A stretch of 21,168 bases of DNA from positions 1-21,168 of the forward strand of contig SHXP01000010.1 of NCBI GenBank assembly GCA_009693225.1, written 5' to 3'. The stretch's first letter is position 1. Each line of letters starts with the position of its first letter. This document shows positions 11,265 through 19,718 of the stretch, one piece after another. The notes beneath the pieces were generated by a model, which worked only from the letters and a program-made list of their open reading frames with translations, ran no database searches and was not told where the DNA came from. This DNA comes from Limnohabitans sp. (lineage in GTDB: Bacteria; Pseudomonadota; Gammaproteobacteria; Burkholderiales; Burkholderiaceae_C). The position numbers and the translations under genes were made by a program.

Positions 11265-12040
11265 GACATTGGCTGGCCGGCATCGGCGCCTGGACCCGTG
11301 AAACCTTGGCTGATATAGGCCAGGGGGCGATCTTGTTTGTCCGCTTGATGTTGATGGCGCCGGCCTGTCTGCGCCGCTTCGGTCTGGTACGCGACCAAAT
11401 GCACTTTCTGGGCAATTACTCGCTGGCGATCATTTCCATATCCGGCCTGTTTGTCGGCTTTGTGCTGGCTTTGCAGGGATACAACACCTTGCAACGTTTC
11501 GGCTCTGCGTCTGCCCTGGGTCTGCTGGTGGCGCTCAGTCTGGTGCGCGAACTCGGACCGGTAGTCTCCGCTTTGCTGTTCACCGGTCGCGCCGGCACCT
11601 CTTTAACCGCAGAAATCGGTCTGATGAAAGCCGGAGAGCAGCTCAGCGCCATGGAAATGATGGCCATTGACCCGGTCCGCCGTATTCTGGCGCCCCGCTT
11701 CTGGGCCGCTGTGCTGGTGATGCCTATTCTGGGAACGATTTTCAGCACAGTCGGCATCCTGGGCGGCTGGCTGGTCGGTGTCGTCATGATCGGTGTTGAT
11801 GCCGGTTCGTTTTGGGGTCAAATGCAGGATGGTGTCGATGTCTGGTCGGATGTCGGCAACGGTTTCATCAAAACCGTGGTCTTCGGTTTCACTGTCAGCT
11901 TTATCGCCTTGCGCCAGGGTTTTGAGGCCCAGGCGACACCTGAAGGGGTGGCCCGTGCCACCACCCGAACCGTTGTGATGGCTTCGCTGTCGGTGCTAGG
12001 ACTCGACTTTGTGTTAACTGCACTGATGTTCAGGCTTTGA
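11261..12040 (+). CDS. mlaE: Phospholipid transport permease MlaE
   Basis: A 259-residue inner-membrane permease of the MlaE (YrbE) family that forms the transmembrane channel of MlaFEDB. The family core is clear: VRELGPVVSALLFTGRAG, then EIGLMKAGEQLSAMEMM and IDPVRRILAPRF, the cytoplasmic coupling helix region that touches MlaF. About five hydrophobic segments are seen. The gene overlaps mlaF by ATGA at 11261-11264 and precedes mlaD. The length is normal for the family. Confidence 0.95.
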   Translation: MRHWLAGIGAWTRETLADIGQGAILFVRLMLMAPACLRRFGLVRDQMHFLGNYSLAIISISGLFVGFVLALQGYNTLQRFGSASALGLLVALSLVRELGPVVSALLFTGRAGTSLTAEIGLMKAGEQLSAMEMMAIDPVRRILAPRFWAAVLVMPILGTIFSTVGILGGWLVGVVMIGVDAGSFWGQMQDGVDVWSDVGNGFIKTVVFGFTVSFIALRQGFEAQATPEGVARATTRTVVMASLSVLGLDFVLTALMFRL

Positions 12041-12056
12041 AAAAGGATTCGTGAAA

Positions 12057-12536
12057 ATGCAACGCTCGAATACCGATATCTGGGTGGGAATGCTGGTTTT
12101 GCTGGGCGCCGCCGCGCTGCTGTTCCTGGCCATGCAGTCAGCCAATCTTTTATCCATCAGCTGGCAGAAAACCTATTCTGTGTACGCTTACTTTGACAAC
12201 ATCGGCGGCTTGAAAAAACAGGCGGCCATCAAAAGTGCCGGTGTGGTCGTCGGGCGGGTGCAGGACATTCGCTTTGATGATAAAAATTACCAGGCCAAGG
12301 TCGAACTGGCCCTGGATGTGCAGTACCAGTTTCCCAAGGACAGTTCCTTGAAGATTCTCACCAGCGGCTTGTTGGGGGAACAGTACATCGGCATAGAAGC
12401 CGGATCTGACACGGCTAACCTGGCCCAGGGTGACAAAGTGCAGTCCACCCAGTCGGCTGTTGTTCTGGAAAACCTCATCAGCCGTTTTCTCTACAACAAG
12501 GCGGCTGATGCCCCGAGTACACCAGGTAGCCAGTGA
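12057..12536 (+). CDS. mlaD: MCE-domain phospholipid-binding protein MlaD
   Basis: A 159-residue MCE protein anchored by one N-terminal membrane helix (about residues 8-26), with the MCE domain in the periplasm (about 39-117). The block SAGVVVGRVQDIRF, then KILTSGLLGEQYIGIEAG, is the family signature. MlaD forms the hexameric ring that passes lipid between MlaC and MlaE. ATG 12057 is preferred because AAGGA (12043-12047) lies 9 bases upstream. A GTG at 12051, in frame, would be only 3 bases from that site. The end overlaps the mlaA start by GTGA. Confidence 0.94.
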   Translation: MQRSNTDIWVGMLVLLGAAALLFLAMQSANLLSISWQKTYSVYAYFDNIGGLKKQAAIKSAGVVVGRVQDIRFDDKNYQAKVELALDVQYQFPKDSSLKILTSGLLGEQYIGIEAGSDTANLAQGDKVQSTQSAVVLENLISRFLYNKAADAPSTPGSQ

Positions 12537-13459
12537 CCATTCCATTCAAAAAGACCGGCGTCAGCGGCTGCTATCTGGCGCTGCTGACGGCTGCCGTGCT
12601 GACGGCTTGCGCCATCGACCCTGCGGCGAATCCGCAAGACCCTTATGAGTCCACCAACAGAAGTATCTACGAGTTCAACGAGCAGGTTGATGCCAAGCTG
12701 GTCTGGCCGGTGGCTGTCAGCTACCAGAAAAATGTCCCTGAGCCGGTGCAAACCGGGATGGGTAATTTTTTTGGTAATTTGAAAGACATCTGGTCCACCC
12801 TGAACAACGCTTTGCAGGCCAGGCCCATGGACACGGTGGAAACCGGCCTGCGGGTAGCAGTCAACACTGTCTTCGGTATTTACGGGATCTTCGATGTCGC
12901 CACCTGGGCCGGTTTGCAGCGCCACACTGCCGATTTCGGCGAGACCCTGGGTGTATGGGGTGTGCCTTCCGGCCCTTATCTGGTGCTGCCTTTGCTGGGG
13001 CCGTCCACAGCGCGTGACACGGTAGGCTGGACTTTTGATAACTATTACAACTTGTGGAACGGGGTAGACCCGATCGGTTTGCGCTACAGCGGTACAGCTG
13101 TACGGGTGGTGCACACACGTGCCGGTTACCTGGACATGGACACCAGTTTGAATGAAGTCGCGCTGGACAAATACAGCTTCCTGCGCGACGCCTATTTGCA
13201 GCGCCGCAACCCCAAGGGCTGGAGACGCAATCTGCCTGCCGACATGCAGGGGAACGACGGTTCTGATGGCTCCGACGGTTCAGAGCGGTTTGACGGTGAG
13301 AGCAGTTCAGAGAGCGTCAACCCCAAGGCTGATCCGGTGGCCGCCACTGTCGCCTCGGCGGATGAGGTGCCTGTGGTCATTGAAGGCCCGCCGGTGACTT
13401 ATGAACGTTCAGACCCGCAGGGAAACAATCAAGCAGACAAACCGGAAAATGACCAATAA
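12533..13459 (+). CDS. mlaA: Outer-membrane lipoprotein MlaA (VacJ) with acidic C-terminal tail
   Basis: A 308-residue lipoprotein of the VacJ family. The signal peptide ends in a lipobox VLTAC, giving lipidated Cys26. The NPQDPYESTNRSIYEFNEQVD stretch (from about residue 32) and GVPSGPYLVLPLLGPST are family hallmarks. MlaA removes mislocalised phospholipids from the outer leaflet and hands them to MlaC. It starts with GTG 12533, overlapping the mlaD stop by GTGA. E. coli encodes mlaA away from the other mla genes; here it lies between mlaD and mlaC, an arrangement that also occurs in other Burkholderiales as far as I recall. The last 60 or so residues after about 240 are a low-complexity acidic tail with Gly-Ser-Asp repeats, absent from the 251-residue E. 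coli protein. Confidence 0.93.
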   Translation: MTIPFKKTGVSGCYLALLTAAVLTACAIDPAANPQDPYESTNRSIYEFNEQVDAKLVWPVAVSYQKNVPEPVQTGMGNFFGNLKDIWSTLNNALQARPMDTVETGLRVAVNTVFGIYGIFDVATWAGLQRHTADFGETLGVWGVPSGPYLVLPLLGPSTARDTVGWTFDNYYNLWNGVDPIGLRYSGTAVRVVHTRAGYLDMDTSLNEVALDKYSFLRDAYLQRRNPKGWRRNLPADMQGNDGSDGSDGSERFDGESSSESVNPKADPVAATVASADEVPVVIEGPPVTYERSDPQGNNQADKPENDQ

Positions 13460-13497
13460 TAGGCTTATCGTATGTATTTAACTCCGGTGGCCATCCA

Positions 13498-14145
13498 ATG
13501 ACTTTACGTTTCATGCCCTTATCTGTTTTTTTAAGCGCTTTGCTTGCCGGCCTGCTGTTGTGGCTGAGCATGGCCCCGGCCGTCAGCGCCGAACAGGCAC
13601 CGGACCAGTTCATTCAAACCATGTCCAATGACATTCTTGACTTGGTGCGCAAAGACCCCGCGCTCAAGGCCGGGGATTTGCAGAAAATCGGCGTTTTGGT
13701 GGATACCAAGCTGTTGACGCATGTGAATTTCCAGCGCATGACTGCTGCTGCCGTCGGCCCGGCCTGGCGTCAGGCCACACCCGAGCAGCAAAAGCGCTTG
13801 CAGGACGAATTCAAAATGCTGTTGATGCGCAGTTATTCAGGCGCTTTTTCTCAAGTCAAGGACCATCACAGCATTGCCGTCAAACCCCAGCGAGGCACAG
13901 TCACCGACAACGAAGTCGTGGTGCGCACAGAAATCCGTGGCGGTTCTGAACCTATGTCGCTGGACTACCGTCTGGAAAAAAGCCCTTACTCCGATTCAGG
14001 CTGGCGCATTTACAACTTCAATATCCTGGGCATCTGGATGGTCGACAACTACCGTACACAGTTTTCCCAGGAAATCAATGCCAAGGGCATCGACGGTTTG
14101 ATCGCCACCCTGATCGAACGCAACAAATTGAACAATCGCAAATGA
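13498..14145 (+). CDS. mlaC: Periplasmic phospholipid carrier MlaC
   Basis: A 215-residue secreted protein of the MlaC (Tol_Tol_Ttg2, PF05494) family that ferries phospholipid across the periplasm between MlaA and MlaD. The N-terminal 31 or so residues are a signal peptide with a hydrophobic core and a likely cleavage after AVSA. The family core FQRMTAAAVGPAWRQATPEQ, then a VVRTEI strand and LDYRLEK, is present. The start at 13498 is 38 bases after mlaA. The CCGGTGG at about 13484-13490 is a poor ribosome binding site. The stop overlaps mlaB by ATGA. Confidence 0.94.
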   Translation: MTLRFMPLSVFLSALLAGLLLWLSMAPAVSAEQAPDQFIQTMSNDILDLVRKDPALKAGDLQKIGVLVDTKLLTHVNFQRMTAAAVGPAWRQATPEQQKRLQDEFKMLLMRSYSGAFSQVKDHHSIAVKPQRGTVTDNEVVVRTEIRGGSEPMSLDYRLEKSPYSDSGWRIYNFNILGIWMVDNYRTQFSQEINAKGIDGLIATLIERNKLNNRK

Positions 14146-14444
14146 CACATCCAGCTGACATGGCGCTGCCGGCCGTGCTGACCCAGGCGCAGGCCACTGC
14201 TGTCGCAGCACAACTTGAGCAAGCCATCAGCCTGCATTCAGGCGGCTTTGTGCTGGATGCCAGCGCCTTGCAGCAATTCGACTCTTCCGCGCTGGCGGTG
14301 TTGCTTACCGGCTTGCGCGCCTCGTCGGCCAAGGGCATTCACCTTGATGTACGGGGCTTGCCTGCACGGGCGCAGCAACTCGCTCAGGTCTACGGTTTAT
14401 CCGGTTTGCTGCAAGTGCCGGCTGATTCATCATTGCCCGTCTGA
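14142..14444 (+). CDS. mlaB: STAS-domain protein MlaB
   Basis: A 100-residue STAS-domain protein, the cytoplasmic regulatory subunit that binds MlaF in the MlaFEDB complex. The core VLDASALQQFDSSALAVLLTGLR matches the STAS fold with the conserved D-S-S/T-A loop that contacts the ATPase in known complexes. The start overlaps the mlaC stop by ATGA (14142-14145), which supports translational coupling and equal dosage with the complex. STAS proteins are sequence-diverse, so context carries much of the assignment. Confidence 0.88.
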   Translation: MTHPADMALPAVLTQAQATAVAAQLEQAISLHSGGFVLDASALQQFDSSALAVLLTGLRASSAKGIHLDVRGLPARAQQLAQVYGLSGLLQVPADSSLPV

Positions 14445-14476
14445 TCCCTGCATCCGGCGAGCCGCAGCGCAAGCCT

Positions 14477-14482
14477 TAGAAT
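14477..14482 (+). promoter_or_regulatory. Candidate -10 box before the YadG-type ABC gene
   Basis: TAGAAT (5 of 6 to consensus) lies 12 bases before the ATG at 14495 in the 50-base gap after mlaB. No convincing -35 is present at 16-18 bases upstream. Transcription would start around 14489, leaving a leader of only about 6 bases. The same TAGAATG string stands before mlaF. Weak call. Confidence 0.25.
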
Positions 14483-14494
14483 GGCCAGCTTGAC

Positions 14495-15400
14495 ATGGCT
14501 GCCATATCCTTTCAATCTGTCTCCAAAACTTTCACCAATGCACTTGGCACGTTCATCGCATTGGATCAGGTGTCTTTTGACATTCAGGCCGGGGAGTTTT
14601 TCGGTCTGCTCGGCCCCAATGGCGCCGGGAAAACCACCCTCATCAGCATATTGGCCGGATTATTGAAGTCCAGCAGCGGCACCATCCGTGTTCACGACCT
14701 GGACGTGCAAACCCGGGCGCTGCAGGTGCGCAAGCTGCTCGGCGTGGTGCCGCAGGAGCTGGTGTTTGATCCCTTTTTCACTGTGCGCGAAGCCCTGAGG
14801 TTTCAATCCGGCTATTTCGGCGTCACCGGCAACGATGTCTGGCTCGACGAGTTGCTGGAAAACCTCGGACTGGCTGACAAGGCCAACCACAATATGCGTC
14901 AGCTTTCAGGCGGCATGAAACGGCGGGTGCTGGTCGCGCAAGCGCTGGCGCACAAACCGCCGGTCATCGTGCTTGACGAACCCACCGCCGGTGTTGATGT
15001 GGAATTGCGACAGACCTTGTGGCAATTCATCGCCCGCCTGAACCGCGAAGGCCATACGGTGCTGCTGACCACGCATTACCTGGAAGAAGCCGAAGCCCTG
15101 TGTTCGCGCATCGCCATGCTGAAACTGGGCAAGGTGGTGGCTTTGGACAACACCAGCACCTTGTTGAAAAACGCTTCCAGCAATGTGCTGCGCTTCAAAC
15201 TCGACGCGCAACTGCCGCCTGAACTCGCTGCACAAGCCCGCGTCACCGGACGCATTGTGCAGTTTCCGGCCAATGACGCGGCGCAAATCGAGCATTACCT
15301 GGCAGCAGTGCGCAATGCCGGTTTGATTGCCGAAGACGTGGAGATCCGCAAAGCCGATCTTGAAGACGTGTTTCTGGACGTCATGGGGGCTGCGGCATGA
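14495..15400 (+). CDS. ABC transporter ATP-binding protein, YadG/NodI type
   Basis: A 301-residue ABC ATPase of the ABC-2 exporter class. Visible motifs: Walker A GPNGAGKT (40-47), signature LSGGM (137-141), Walker B IVLDEP with Glu162, and switch His194 in LTTHYLEEAE. The C-terminal 80 residues form the extra domain usual for YadG/CcmA-NodI relatives and end in ADLEDVFLDVMG. It pairs with the permease gene that overlaps it by ATGA. The substrate is unknown; a role in lipid or polysaccharide export is suggested only by its place between mlaB and ibaG. No ribosome binding site is obvious at the chosen ATG. Confidence 0.9.
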   Translation: MAAISFQSVSKTFTNALGTFIALDQVSFDIQAGEFFGLLGPNGAGKTTLISILAGLLKSSSGTIRVHDLDVQTRALQVRKLLGVVPQELVFDPFFTVREALRFQSGYFGVTGNDVWLDELLENLGLADKANHNMRQLSGGMKRRVLVAQALAHKPPVIVLDEPTAGVDVELRQTLWQFIARLNREGHTVLLTTHYLEEAEALCSRIAMLKLGKVVALDNTSTLLKNASSNVLRFKLDAQLPPELAAQARVTGRIVQFPANDAAQIEHYLAAVRNAGLIAEDVEIRKADLEDVFLDVMGAAA

Positions 15401-16152
15401 CCGGCTGGCGCGCGCTCTTTTACAAGGAAGTGCTGCGCTTTTGGAAAGTCAGCGCGCAAACCATTGCCGCGCCGGTACTGACTGCGTTGTTGTACATGCT
15501 GATCTTCGGCCACTTGTTAGAAGGCCGGGTCACGGTGTATGACAGCGTCGGTTACACCTCTTTTCTGGTGCCCGGCCTGGTGATGATGAGCGTGCTGCAA
15601 AACGCGTTTGCCAACAGCTCGTCTTCCATGGTGCAAAGCAAGATGATGGGCAACCTGGTGTTCATTCTGTTGACACCGCTGGGCCACTGGAGCTGGTTCG
15701 CCGCCTATGTGCTGGCGGCGGTGGTGCGCGGTTTTGCGGTGGGCCTGGGGGTGCTGCTGGTCACCATGTGGTTCGCGCCGCTGAGTGCGGTGGCGCCGCT
15801 GTGGATTCTGGTGTTTGCGCTGCTGGGTGCGTCCATGCTCGGCACGCTGGGTTTGATCGCCGGTTTGTGGGCCGACAAGTTTGATCAGATGTCTTCGTTC
15901 CAGAACTTCCTGATCACGCCCATGACCTTTTTGAGCGGCGTGTTTTATTCCATCCATTCGCTGCCGCCGTTCTGGCAGCAGATCAGCCATTGCAACCCGT
16001 TCTTCTATATGATCGACGGTTTCCGCTATGGCTTTTTCGGGGTCAGCGATGTCTCGCCCTGGACCAGTCTGGCACTGGTCGGCGGTGCCAATCTGCTGGT
16101 GGCTGCCATCGCGCTGCATTTGCTGCGCACAGGTTACAAAATCCGGGGGTGA
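15397..16152 (+). CDS. ABC-2 type transporter permease, YadH/NodJ type
   Basis: A 251-residue inner-membrane protein with about six hydrophobic segments. The family signature TSFLVPGLVMMSVLQNAFANSSSS (split here: FLVPGLVMM, then NAFANSSSS) and ITPMTFLSGVFYSI, followed by NPFFYMIDGFRYGFFG, places it with YadH/NodJ-type ABC-2 permeases. It overlaps the ATPase gene by ATGA (15397-15400) and should form the export complex with it. ibaG begins 3 bases after its stop. The transported substrate cannot be read from the sequence. Confidence 0.9.
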   Translation: MTGWRALFYKEVLRFWKVSAQTIAAPVLTALLYMLIFGHLLEGRVTVYDSVGYTSFLVPGLVMMSVLQNAFANSSSSMVQSKMMGNLVFILLTPLGHWSWFAAYVLAAVVRGFAVGLGVLLVTMWFAPLSAVAPLWILVFALLGASMLGTLGLIAGLWADKFDQMSSFQNFLITPMTFLSGVFYSIHSLPPFWQQISHCNPFFYMIDGFRYGFFGVSDVSPWTSLALVGGANLLVAAIALHLLRTGYKIRG

Positions 16153-16155
16153 TGC

Positions 16156-16395
16156 ATGAATGCTAAACACATCGAACAGATGATTGCCGCCGGCTTGCCG
16201 TGTGAGCACGTGCATATCGAAGGCGATGGCCGCCATTGGTTCGGCACCATTGGTTCGGCGCGTTTTGAAGGCCTGCGACTGATACAGCGTCATCAACTCG
16301 TGTACGGCACGCTGGGCGACAAGATGGCGAATGACGAAGTGCATGCGCTGTCCATGAAAACCTGCACCCCTGCTGAATGGAAGGCGCAGGCCTGA
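16156..16395 (+). CDS. ibaG: BolA-family protein IbaG
   Basis: A 79-residue BolA-like protein. The conserved RHQLVYGTLGDKM, then VHALSMKTCTPAEW, matches the BolA C-terminal helix-turn-helix-like region. BolA proteins bind glutaredoxins and iron-sulfur clusters. In E. coli ibaG sits between the mla operon and murA, and the same neighbours flank it here, which is why IbaG is preferred over BolA itself. GGGGGTGA just before the ATG is a good ribosome binding site and overlaps the stop codon of the permease gene. Confidence 0.9.
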   Translation: MNAKHIEQMIAAGLPCEHVHIEGDGRHWFGTIGSARFEGLRLIQRHQLVYGTLGDKMANDEVHALSMKTCTPAEWKAQA

Positions 16396-16414
16396 GGGCC
16401 GCTGTCACGCACAC

Positions 16415-17692
16415 ATGGACAAATTACTGATTCGCGGTGGCCGCCAGTTGCACGGCGAGGTGTCGATTGCCGGCGCCAAAAACGCGGCCCTGCCCGAACT
16501 CTGCGCTGCGCTTCTCAGCGCAGACACGGTCACGCTGACCAATGTGCCACAGTTGCAGGACGTCAGCACCATGCTCAAGCTGATCCGCCATATGGGTGTG
16601 AGCGCCGAGCGCCAGGACAATGGCGACATGGTGTTGAACGCAGGCGGTTTACACACGCCCGAAGCCCCTTATGAGCTGGTGAAAACCATGCGCGCTTCGG
16701 TGCTGGCGCTGGGCCCCTTGCTGGCTCGTTTGGGTCACGCCAAGGTCTCCTTGCCGGGCGGTTGCGCCATCGGCACGCGGCCGGTGGATCAGCACATCAA
16801 GGGCTTGCAGGCTATGGGCGCGGTCATCGATGTGGAACACGGTTACATGGTGGCGCGCCTCAAACCCGGGCTCACGCGGCTCAAGGGCGCGCGCATTGCC
16901 ACTGACATGGTGACTGTCACCGGCACCGAAAATTTGTTGATGGCTGCCTGCCTGGCCGACGGCGAAACCGTGCTGGAAAACGCCGCACAGGAACCCGAAA
17001 TTCCGGACCTGGCCGAATTGCTGATTGCCATGGGTGCACGCATCAGCGGGCACGGCAGCAGCCGTATCCTGATTCAAGGTGTGCAGACTTTGCACGGTGC
17101 CAGTCACCAGGTGGTGGCTGATCGCATTGAAGCCGGTACGTTTTTGTGTGCCGTGGCAGCTGCCAGCGGTGACGCGGTGTTGCGCCATGCACGCGGCGAT
17201 CACCTGGAAGCGGTCATCGACAAACTGCGCGACGCCGGTGTGCACATCGAGGCGCTGGACGGCGGCCTGCGGGTGCGTTCAACAGCACCTGCGCATGCGC
17301 ATCTGAAGGCGCAAAGTTTCCGCACCACCGAATACCCCGGTTTCCCGACCGACATGCAAGCGCAGTTCATGGTGCTCAACACGGTCGCGCAGGGCAGTGC
17401 CACAGTGACCGAAACCATTTTTGAAAACCGCTTCATGCATGTGAATGAACTCCTGCGCCTGGGCGCACACATCAACATCGACGGCAAGGTGGCCATGGTT
17501 GAAGGCGTGCCGCAGTTGTCAGGCGCCACCGTCATGGCCACCGATCTGCGCGCCTCGGCCAGCCTGGTGATTGCCGGCCTGGTGGCTTCAGGCGACACCG
17601 TGGTCGACAGGATTTACCATCTGGACCGCGGCTACGATCACATGGAAGACAAACTACGCGCCCTGGGCGCTGACATCGAAAGAATCCGATGA
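16415..17692 (+). CDS. murA: UDP-N-acetylglucosamine 1-carboxyvinyltransferase
   Basis: A 425-residue MurA, which transfers enolpyruvate from PEP to UDP-GlcNAc in the first committed step of peptidoglycan synthesis in the cytoplasm. The catalytic cysteine is Cys117 in PGGCAIGTRP, so fosfomycin sensitivity is expected. Lys22-Asn23 in AKNAALP bind substrate, and TTEYPGFPTD and NRFMHVNEL are further family blocks. The length is normal (E. coli 419). No ribosome binding site is close to the ATG. The stop overlaps hisG by ATGA, so cell-wall and histidine genes share a message, as in many betaproteobacteria. Confidence 0.97.
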   Translation: MDKLLIRGGRQLHGEVSIAGAKNAALPELCAALLSADTVTLTNVPQLQDVSTMLKLIRHMGVSAERQDNGDMVLNAGGLHTPEAPYELVKTMRASVLALGPLLARLGHAKVSLPGGCAIGTRPVDQHIKGLQAMGAVIDVEHGYMVARLKPGLTRLKGARIATDMVTVTGTENLLMAACLADGETVLENAAQEPEIPDLAELLIAMGARISGHGSSRILIQGVQTLHGASHQVVADRIEAGTFLCAVAAASGDAVLRHARGDHLEAVIDKLRDAGVHIEALDGGLRVRSTAPAHAHLKAQSFRTTEYPGFPTDMQAQFMVLNTVAQGSATVTETIFENRFMHVNELLRLGAHINIDGKVAMVEGVPQLSGATVMATDLRASASLVIAGLVASGDTVVDRIYHLDRGYDHMEDKLRALGADIERIR

Positions 17693-18342
17693 GCATCACG
17701 CTGGCGCTGTCCAAGGGACGCATATTTGACGAAACCCTGCCGCTGTTGCAGGCAGCAGGCATCACGGTCCTGGAAGACCCGGAGAAGTCGCGCAAGCTGA
17801 TTTTGCCGACCAACCGTGATGACTTGAGTGTGGTGCTGGTGCGTGCCTCTGATGTACCCACTTATGTGGAATACGGTGGTGCCGACATCGGCGTGGCCGG
17901 TCTGGACACCTTGATCGAACACGGCAGCGCCGGTTTGTACCAACCGCTGGATTTGCAGATTGCGCGTTGCCGCATGAGCGTGGCCGTGCCCCGGGGTTTT
18001 GATTACGATGCGGCGGTCAAGCAAGGTGCGCGCCTGCGTGTGGCCACCAAGTATGTGGCGATTGCGCGTGACTTTTTCGCCGCCAAAGGCGTGCACGTCG
18101 ACCTGGTCAAGCTCTACGGCAGTATGGAGCTGGCCCCGCTCACCGGCATGGCAGACGCTATTGTCGATCTGGTGTCTACCGGCAGCACGCTCAATGCCAA
18201 CCACTTGATTGAGGTCGAACGCATCATGGACATCAGTTCACGGCTGGTGGTGAATCAGGCTTCGCTGAAACTCAAAACCGCTGCCATCAGGCAGTTGATC
18301 GATGCCTTTGACCGTGCCACAGCGGCACGTGCCAAGGCTTGA
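17689..18342 (+). CDS. hisG: ATP phosphoribosyltransferase catalytic subunit (short form)
   Basis: A 217-residue HisG, which joins ATP and PRPP in the first step of histidine synthesis. The PRPP-binding motif VDLVSTGSTLNAN is at residues 159-171, and LSKGRIFDETLP and YGGADIGVAGLD are further marks. It lacks the C-terminal regulatory domain of the long form of about 300 residues, so by family rules it should need the HisZ partner for activity and feedback control. hisZ is not in this window. The start overlaps murA by ATGA. Confidence 0.96.
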   Translation: MSITLALSKGRIFDETLPLLQAAGITVLEDPEKSRKLILPTNRDDLSVVLVRASDVPTYVEYGGADIGVAGLDTLIEHGSAGLYQPLDLQIARCRMSVAVPRGFDYDAAVKQGARLRVATKYVAIARDFFAAKGVHVDLVKLYGSMELAPLTGMADAIVDLVSTGSTLNANHLIEVERIMDISSRLVVNQASLKLKTAAIRQLIDAFDRATAARAKA

Positions 18343-18347
18343 GCCTC

Positions 18348-19718
18348 ATGAACGCCCGCCCTTTGTGCCTGTCCACTACCCAGGCTGATTTTGAAACGCT
18401 TTTTCAACAACGCCTGCACTGGTCGGCCGATACCGACGCTGCCATCGAGCAGCGCGTGGCTGCCATCCTGGCTGATGTGAAAGCGCGTGGCGACGCTGCT
18501 GTGCTGGACTACACCGCGCGCTTTGACGGTTTGCAGGCCTCGTCCATGGCCGATTTAGAACTGCAGCAAGCCGATTTCAAAGCCGCCTTCGACGGCCTGC
18601 CCGAGGCGCAAAAACGCGCTTTGCAGGACGCCGCCGCGCGTATCCGCAGCTACCACGAGGCACAGAAAAAAGCCTGTGGCGAAAGTTGGCAGTACCGCGA
18701 CGCCGACGGCAGTTTGCTCGGGCAGAAAGTCACGCCGCTGGAGCGCGCCGGTATTTACGTGCCCGGCGGCAAAGCGGCCTACCCGTCCAGCTTGTTGATG
18801 AACGCCATCCCCGCGTATGTGGCTGGGGTTGGAGAAATCATCATGGTGGTGCCGACCCCGGTGCGCGGCAGCGTGGCCACCGGCGGCGCCCCCGGCAGCG
18901 GCAGCACGGCCGCGCGCGGCGAGCGCAACGAACTGGTGCTGGCAGCGGCCTATGTGGCCGGCGTCAGCCGCGCCTTCACCATCGGCGGCGCACAGGCTGT
19001 GGCCGCACTGGCCTACGGCACGGCGTCAGTGGCGCGTGTGGATAAAATCACCGGCCCGGGCAACGCCTATGTGGCAGCCGCCAAGCGGCGCGTGTTCGGC
19101 ACGGTCGGCATAGACATGATCGCCGGGCCGTCAGAAATACTGGTGCTGGCCGACGGCAGCACGCCGCCCGATTGGGTGGCCATGGATTTGTTCAGCCAGG
19201 CCGAACACGACGAACTCGCGCAAAGCATATTGCTTTGCCCGGACGCGGCCTACATAGCCGCGGTGCAGGCGTCGATCGACAAACTGCTGCCCGAGATGCC
19301 CCGGCGCGACATCATCGCTGCCTCGCTCAACGGGCGCGGCGCCCTGATACACACGCGCAGCATGCAAGAGGCCTGCGCCATCAGCAACCGCATCGCGCCC
19401 GAGCATCTGGAAGTCAGCAGCAGCGAGCCGCACAGCTGGGAACCATTGCTGATCCACGCCGGCGCTATTTTTCTGGGCGCCTTCACCAGCGAAAGCCTGG
19501 GCGACTATTGCGCCGGGCCCAACCATGTGTTGCCCACCTCGGGCACGGCGCGTTTTTCTTCGCCACTGGGGGTGTACGATTTTCAAAAGCGCAGCAGTTT
19601 GATTGAAGTCTCCGAGGCCGGCGCGCAGACGCTGGGTCAGACCGCCTCGGTGCTGGCGCACGGCGAGGGTTTGCAAGCGCATGCCAGAGCGGCGGAAATG
19701 CGCTTGCGCCGTTCCTGA
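18348..19718 (+). CDS. hisD: Histidinol dehydrogenase, with a short Gly/Ser/Ala-rich insert
   Basis: A 456-residue zinc enzyme that oxidises histidinol to histidine in two NAD-dependent steps. Zinc ligands expected from the E. coli enzyme are present: Gln284 and His287 in FSQAEHDE, Asp386 in GDYCAGPNHV and His445 in GLQAHAR. The catalytic pair is Glu352-His353 in IAPEHLEV. ATG 18348 is preferred, with AAGG 10 bases upstream (18334-18337). A TTG at 18339 would overlap the hisG stop but leaves no room for that site. Odd feature: between VVPTP and RGERNELVLAAA there are about 18 extra residues (bases 18861-18914), rich in Gly, Ser, Ala and Thr, where relatives have a short loop. The frame is kept. 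Confidence 0.96.
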   Translation: MNARPLCLSTTQADFETLFQQRLHWSADTDAAIEQRVAAILADVKARGDAAVLDYTARFDGLQASSMADLELQQADFKAAFDGLPEAQKRALQDAAARIRSYHEAQKKACGESWQYRDADGSLLGQKVTPLERAGIYVPGGKAAYPSSLLMNAIPAYVAGVGEIIMVVPTPVRGSVATGGAPGSGSTAARGERNELVLAAAYVAGVSRAFTIGGAQAVAALAYGTASVARVDKITGPGNAYVAAAKRRVFGTVGIDMIAGPSEILVLADGSTPPDWVAMDLFSQAEHDELAQSILLCPDAAYIAAVQASIDKLLPEMPRRDIIAASLNGRGALIHTRSMQEACAISNRIAPEHLEVSSSEPHSWEPLLIHAGAIFLGAFTSESLGDYCAGPNHVLPTSGTARFSSPLGVYDFQKRSSLIEVSEAGAQTLGQTASVLAHGEGLQAHARAAEMRLRRS

